Positions 60,398 through 64,000 of a DNA stretch of 64,000 nucleotides are shown in pieces. The notes below the pieces were generated by a model, which worked only from the letters and a program-made list of their open reading frames with translations, made no database searches and was not told the DNA's origin. The DNA comes from Mesorhizobium shangrilense (GTDB lineage Bacteria; Pseudomonadota; Alphaproteobacteria; Rhizobiales; Rhizobiaceae). Within the stretch, counting starts at the first letter, position 1; each line of letters starts with the position of its first letter. Where the stretch lies: contig NZ_JAQGPN010000001.1 in NCBI RefSeq assembly GCF_028826155.1, positions 496,001-560,000 of the forward strand, read 5' to 3'. The translations under genes were made by a program, and so were the position numbers.

Positions 60398-63300
60398 TCA
60401 CGGCCGCGTGAGTCGGGCAAGCGCGGCGTCCATCACAACGGCGGGAACCTCGATCAGTTTCGGCGTCTCGGTGAAGAGCAGGGCGGCCGAAATCTTCCTG
60501 TTCGGATAGAGGGGCTTCAGCAGCACTGCATAGAGCGCCATCTGCAGCACATAGGCTTCGGGCGCCTGGTCGATCGAGGCCGGCGGCGGACGGTTGGTCT
60601 TGTAATCGACGATCAGCACTTCGTCGGCGGTGACGGCGAGGCGGTCGATCGTGCCCGACACGGCGCGCTCCTGGCCCCGCACCATCAGCGTGCCCATGAC
60701 CGAGACTTCCGCCCGGGAGTTTTCCGCGAAAATCGGAGAAAAGGCGCGCGAGCCGAGGATCCCCATGACCGACGCGAGCGATCTCTCGGCCTCGCCGGCG
60801 GGCCAGTCAGCGGCGACCCTGTCGAGATAGCGCCGCGCCGCCGTCTCGCGCTCAGCTTCGGGCAGGGACGGCAGCATCTGGAGAAGACGGTGACTGGCAA
60901 GCCCCCGGGCGATCGCGAAACTCGCCCCGCCGTCGGAATCGAGCACCGGCGAACGGCCCGCCGCCTCCCTGTGCGTCGCCAGTTCCTCGTCGATCAGCAC
61001 CGAAGCGCCCGAGGGCGTCAGCGGACGCGGCAGTTTCTCGTCGGGCGGAAGCGGCTCGAAAAGCCCGGGCGGAAGCAACTGCAGCTCAGCCTGTCGGCCG
61101 GACGTCTCGCGCTCCGGCGCGTGCGCCATCACCACCGGGGCAACGCGATAGCGCAGGATCGTGTCGCCCTCGCTGTCGCGGTCGATCTGCCTCGTTTCAC
61201 TTGCGCCCTCGAGCGCCCGCGAAACGATCGAATGCCAGGTGCCGGAAGCGGGCGGCCGCCTGCCGTGATAGCCGCAGACGATCAGGCGGTCCTCGGCGCG
61301 CGTCATGCCGACATAGAGGAGCCTCCGGTACTCGTCGTCGGCCGCCGCCGCGATGTCGGTCTGGATGGCGCGCACGGTGGAGTTGGCGACGTCGCTTCCG
61401 GGATACCAGAGGTAGGCCTTGGCGCTGCCGAGGTCGTCCTTGAACGCAAACGGCATCAGGCTCGGCATGTGCTGGTTGGTGAAGGAGGCGCTGCCGCTGT
61501 CGATGAGGAAGACGACCGGCGCCTCCAGGCCCTTCGAGGCGTGCACCGTCATGATGCGCACCTCGTTGCGGGTCTGGTCCATCTCGCGCTTCACCTCGAG
61601 CGCGCTGCCTTCCAGCGTCGCCAGGAAAGCCTCCAGTCCGGGCAGGCCGGCGCGCTCCTCCGCAAGGCAGAAGCTCAGGAACTCATCCAGGATCTCGCCG
61701 GCCTCGTGGCCGAGGCGGCCGATCATCTTGCGGCGCACGCCATCGCGACCCAGCACACACGAATAGAACTCGAAGACCGGCTTGTAGGCCGCCTCGTTCG
61801 CCCATGCGTCGAGCTGCTCGGCGATGGCGGCCAGCGTCGCGTCCTCACGCGCCATGTCGCGCAGCGATGCGCGGAGCGACCGCTTGCCCCGCCCCCACGA
61901 AAGGTCGAAAAGCTTTTCCTCGGTGACGCCGAAGAGCGGGCTGCGCAGCACCGCGGCGAGCGAAAGATCATCCTCCGGCTGCAGCAGCAGGCGTCCGAGC
62001 GCCATCAAATCCTTGACGGCGATGTGGCCGGGCAGCAGGAGCCTGTCGGCGCCGGCGACCGGGATGTCGCGGTTCTTCAAGCTGCGCGACAGCGCATGCA
62101 TGAAGCTGTCGCGCTTGCGCACCAGCACCAGCACGTCGCCCGCGGTCAGGGCCTTGCCCGTTCCTTCGATGATCTCGCCATTGTTGATCCAGCGCTCGAT
62201 CGTCGCCGCCACCGTTTCCGCCAGACGCACGGCCGGCGCGCTGGCATGGTCGATCGGCGTGGACCAGTCATCGGGGTCGTCGACCTGCTCGACGCCGAGA
62301 GAAGGCCACAGCTCAACATAGCCGGGGGTCAGTTCGCGGATGGCGCTGTGGGCTATAGGCTCGCCGTCGCGCGTCAGGCCGCGCCGCGCGTCGTCATTCC
62401 CGAACACGACGTCGACCGCCGACAGCACGTCGATGGTCGAACGGAAGGACCAGTTGAGCCGCACGTCGGCGAAGCGACCGTCGGCGCCGCGGACCCGGGG
62501 GGCGAAGTGGTGCTTGGTCTCGGCGAACGATTCCGGGCGGGCTCCCTGGAAGGAGTAGATGGACTGCTTCTCGTCTCCCACCGCGAAGATGGTGCGGCGC
62601 ACCCCGCGGGCGCCCTCTCCGGCGAAGAATTCCTCGGTGAGCCCCTTCACCACCTCCCATTGATCGGGACTGGTGTCCTGCGCCTCGTCGAGCAGGATGT
62701 GATCGATGCCCTTGTCGAGCTTGAACTGCACCCAGGCGCCGGCATTGCGGCGCGCCAGGAGCCTCAGCGTGCGCGTGATCAGGTCGTTGAAGTCGAGCAT
62801 GCCCCGGGCGCTCTTGACGCGCTCGTAGCGGGCGATCATCCAATCGGCGAGGTCGAGCGCCGCGCAGGTCGCCTCCAGCATGCGGAACAGCGCCACGCGG
62901 TCGCAGGCGACGACGATCGCGTCCGCCGCCGACATATAGCGTTCGGCGAGGTCCGGCAGCTGCTGGTGCATCGCCTTCTTGAAGGCTTTCGCCGCATCGT
63001 AGGGCTCGCCGTTCGCCTTCAGGAACCCCTGCTTGAGCAGCGTGAGCCTGAGCACCGGATCGGACTCGGCGAAGGCTGCGGACGCGTGGGGCAGGATGCT
63101 GTTGATGACCGTGCGCGCATCGGCGGCCTCGGCAACCTGCGCAAAATCCCGGAAAAAATCCGCAGCAAAGCCCGGCAGCGGCCATATCGAAGCCGCGATG
63201 GATTCGGAGGAATCGCGAGGTCGGAAACCCAGCGCCTCGAACAGGCGCAGATACGGGGTTTCGTCGATCTTCACGGCGTCGATGAAGGCGCGCAGGCCGT

Positions 63301-63919
63301 CGCGCTTGGCGACGATCTCGCGGAGCAGCTTCTCCAGCCCGTGCTCCCCGCCATGCTTGAGCACTGTCGCGAAGGCGCGTTCGAGCTCGGGATTGTTGGC
63401 GGCGCCCGCGCCCGTCAGCATCTCCCGCCGGACGGATTCCACCAGCGCGGCCTCCATCTTCGGGTCGAGCAGCTCGAAATGTGCGGCGATGTTGGCTTCT
63501 AGCGGGAACTGGTGGAGCACGGACTCGCAAAAGGCGTGGATCGTCTGGATCTTCAGCCCGCCCGGCGTCTCCAGCGCCCGCGCGAATAGCCGCCGGGCGG
63601 CGGCGATCTTTGCGGCGTCCGGCTTCTCGTCCTCGAGCTGGCGGATCTGCTCGGCAAGCGCCCGGTCCGGCATCGTCGTCCAGGCGGCGAGCGTCTTGAA
63701 GACGCGATTGGACATGTTGGCGGCTGCCGCCCGCGTATAGGTCAGGCAGAGGATCTTCGACGGATCGGCGCCGCGCAGCAAAAGCCGCACGACGCGCTGC
63801 GTGAGCACATGCGTTTTGCCGGAGCCGGCATTTGCCGAAACCCAGGCCGAGCTGGACGGATCCGCGGCTCGCGCCTGGTCGGCGCGCGTCTCGTCGGGAA
63901 TCCGGACGGTCCGCTTCAT
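60398..63919 (-). CDS. addA: Double-strand break repair helicase-nuclease subunit AddA
   Basis: 1173 residues. UvrD-like helicase with Walker [13 protein letters not shown] (Lys35), [13 protein letters not shown], the Walker B-type [48 protein letters not shown] and [15 protein letters not shown]. The RecB-type nuclease domain at the C-terminus has [14 protein letters not shown] and [12 protein letters not shown]. Together with AddB it processes broken ends and loads RecA. Its ATG overlaps the addB stop (ATGA). Confidence 0.95.
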   Translation of the reverse strand: MKRTVRIPDETRADQARAADPSSSAWVSANAGSGKTHVLTQRVVRLLLRGADPSKILCLTYTRAAAANMSNRVFKTLAAWTTMPDRALAEQIRQLEDEKPDAAKIAAARRLFARALETPGGLKIQTIHAFCESVLHQFPLEANIAAHFELLDPKMEAALVESVRREMLTGAGAANNPELERAFATVLKHGGEHGLEKLLREIVAKRDGLRAFIDAVKIDETPYLRLFEALGFRPRDSSESIAASIWPLPGFAADFFRDFAQVAEAADARTVINSILPHASAAFAESDPVLRLTLLKQGFLKANGEPYDAAKAFKKAMHQQLPDLAERYMSAADAIVVACDRVALFRMLEATCAALDLADWMIARYERVKSARGMLDFNDLITRTLRLLARRNAGAWVQFKLDKGIDHILLDEAQDTSPDQWEVVKGLTEEFFAGEGARGVRRTIFAVGDEKQSIYSFQGARPESFAETKHHFAPRVRGADGRFADVRLNWSFRSTIDVLSAVDVVFGNDDARRGLTRDGEPIAHSAIRELTPGYVELWPSLGVEQVDDPDDWSTPIDHASAPAVRLAETVAATIERWINNGEIIEGTGKALTAGDVLVLVRKRDSFMHALSRSLKNRDIPVAGADRLLLPGHIAVKDLMALGRLLLQPEDDLSLAAVLRSPLFGVTEEKLFDLSWGRGKRSLRASLRDMAREDATLAAIAEQLDAWANEAAYKPVFEFYSCVLGRDGVRRKMIGRLGHEAGEILDEFLSFCLAEERAGLPGLEAFLATLEGSALEVKREMDQTRNEVRIMTVHASKGLEAPVVFLIDSGSASFTNQHMPSLMPFAFKDDLGSAKAYLWYPGSDVANSTVRAIQTDIAAAADDEYRRLLYVGMTRAEDRLIVCGYHGRRPPASGTWHSIVSRALEGASETRQIDRDSEGDTILRYRVAPVVMAHAPERETSGRQAELQLLPPGLFEPLPPDEKLPRPLTPSGASVLIDEELATHREAAGRSPVLDSDGGASFAIARGLASHRLLQMLPSLPEAERETAARRYLDRVAADWPAGEAERSLASVMGILGSRAFSPIFAENSRAEVSVMGTLMVRGQERAVSGTIDRLAVTADEVLIVDYKTNRPPPASIDQAPEAYVLQMALYAVLLKPLYPNRKISAALLFTETPKLIEVPAVVMDAALARLTRP

Positions 63920-64000
63920 GACCCCTCGCCTTCCGCATCGCCGCCGCCGGCCGACCATTCGAGCACGCGGGCGAGGTGATCATAGTCGCCCTCCGTGTCT
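63916..64000 (-). CDS. addB: AddB, C-terminal end (truncated by window edge)
   Basis: The last 27 residues of a frame that enters from the right edge: DYDHLARVLEWSAGG then an acidic tail ending EGEGS. DYDHLARVLEW is the usual last block of alphaproteobacterial AddB. Its TGA (63916-63918) overlaps the addA ATG, the standard addB-addA coupling. Confidence 0.8.
   Translation of the reverse strand, partial: DTEGDYDHLARVLEWSAGGGDAEGEGS

Overview
This 64 kb window is a continuous piece of a GC-rich alphaproteobacterial chromosome, most likely Rhizobiales (Mesorhizobium/Phyllobacteriaceae-like). The evidence is gene order and protein style: an aglR-aglEFGAK alpha-glucoside locus in the Sinorhizobium arrangement, an AccD without zinc-ribbon cysteines, an AddAB recombination pair, an infC-rpmI-rplT-pheS-pheT run, and dispersed GC-rich palindromes of the kind seen between rhizobial genes. 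The assignment is inferred from protein character, because no rRNA or tRNA gene lies in the window. There is no phage, IS element or CRISPR array.

Layout. 0-4.3 kb: the 5' part of gnd, a DMT exporter, a membrane adenylate/guanylate cyclase and a KduI homologue that lacks two metal ligands. 4.4-12.6 kb: the alpha-glucoside operon aglEFGAK (minus strand) and its divergent LacI-type regulator, with clear operators. 12.6-19.2 kb: amino-sugar genes (nagA and a BadF-type kinase), then a FAH-family hydrolase, a bimodular aldehyde dehydrogenase and deoC. 19.4-20.9 kb: a DoxX protein and a toxin-antitoxin-like trio in which the antitoxin carries a WYL-like domain that also exists as a separate neighbour. 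20.9-29.5 kb: a putative nicotinate degradation block: ferredoxin-NADP reductase (fpr), a MarR regulator, a UPF0280 (ApbE-like) protein, a 6-hydroxynicotinate reductase homologue, a fused [2Fe-2S]-molybdenum hydroxylase, its FAD subunit, and divergent nicotinamidase pncA. A 20-bp operator-like sequence is shared by the fpr promoter region and the operon promoter region.

29.6-40.4 kb: gshB, a Tat-exported metallo-beta-lactamase-fold protein, a GtrA/GT2/GT-C polyprenyl-glycan island, a GGDEF-EAL protein, a De Ley-Doudoroff-type galactonate set (SDR, dgoK, dgoA), a stand-alone ATP-grasp enzyme and an RlpA-like protein. 40.7-49.3 kb: an unknown 397-aa protein, cytochrome b561, and the translation operon infC (ATT start)-rpmI-rplT-pheS-pheT. 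An ICMT-like gene interrupts this operon between infC and rpmI; a DUF4160/DUF2442 pair plus an ASCH protein interrupt it between pheS and pheT. 49.6-54.7 kb: an alpha/beta hydrolase, a BenE transporter, a DUF2852 protein, a 1.2 kb repeat-bearing intergenic region, a YgjP-type metallopeptidase and trpF. 54.7-64 kb (minus strand): trxA, then trpB, a ParE-like toxin/RHH antitoxin pair, trpA, accD and folC, preceded by addA and the end of addB.

The most interesting signals are: (1) the nicotinate block with an operator shared with fpr, which suggests an NADPH-FPR-ferredoxin electron route to the reductase; (2) a 141-bp palindromic element sitting in frame inside the molybdenum-hydroxylase gene; (3) toxin-antitoxin-like pairs nested between subunit genes of pheST and trpBA; (4) the WYL-fused antitoxin; (5) the KduI homologue with a damaged metal site.
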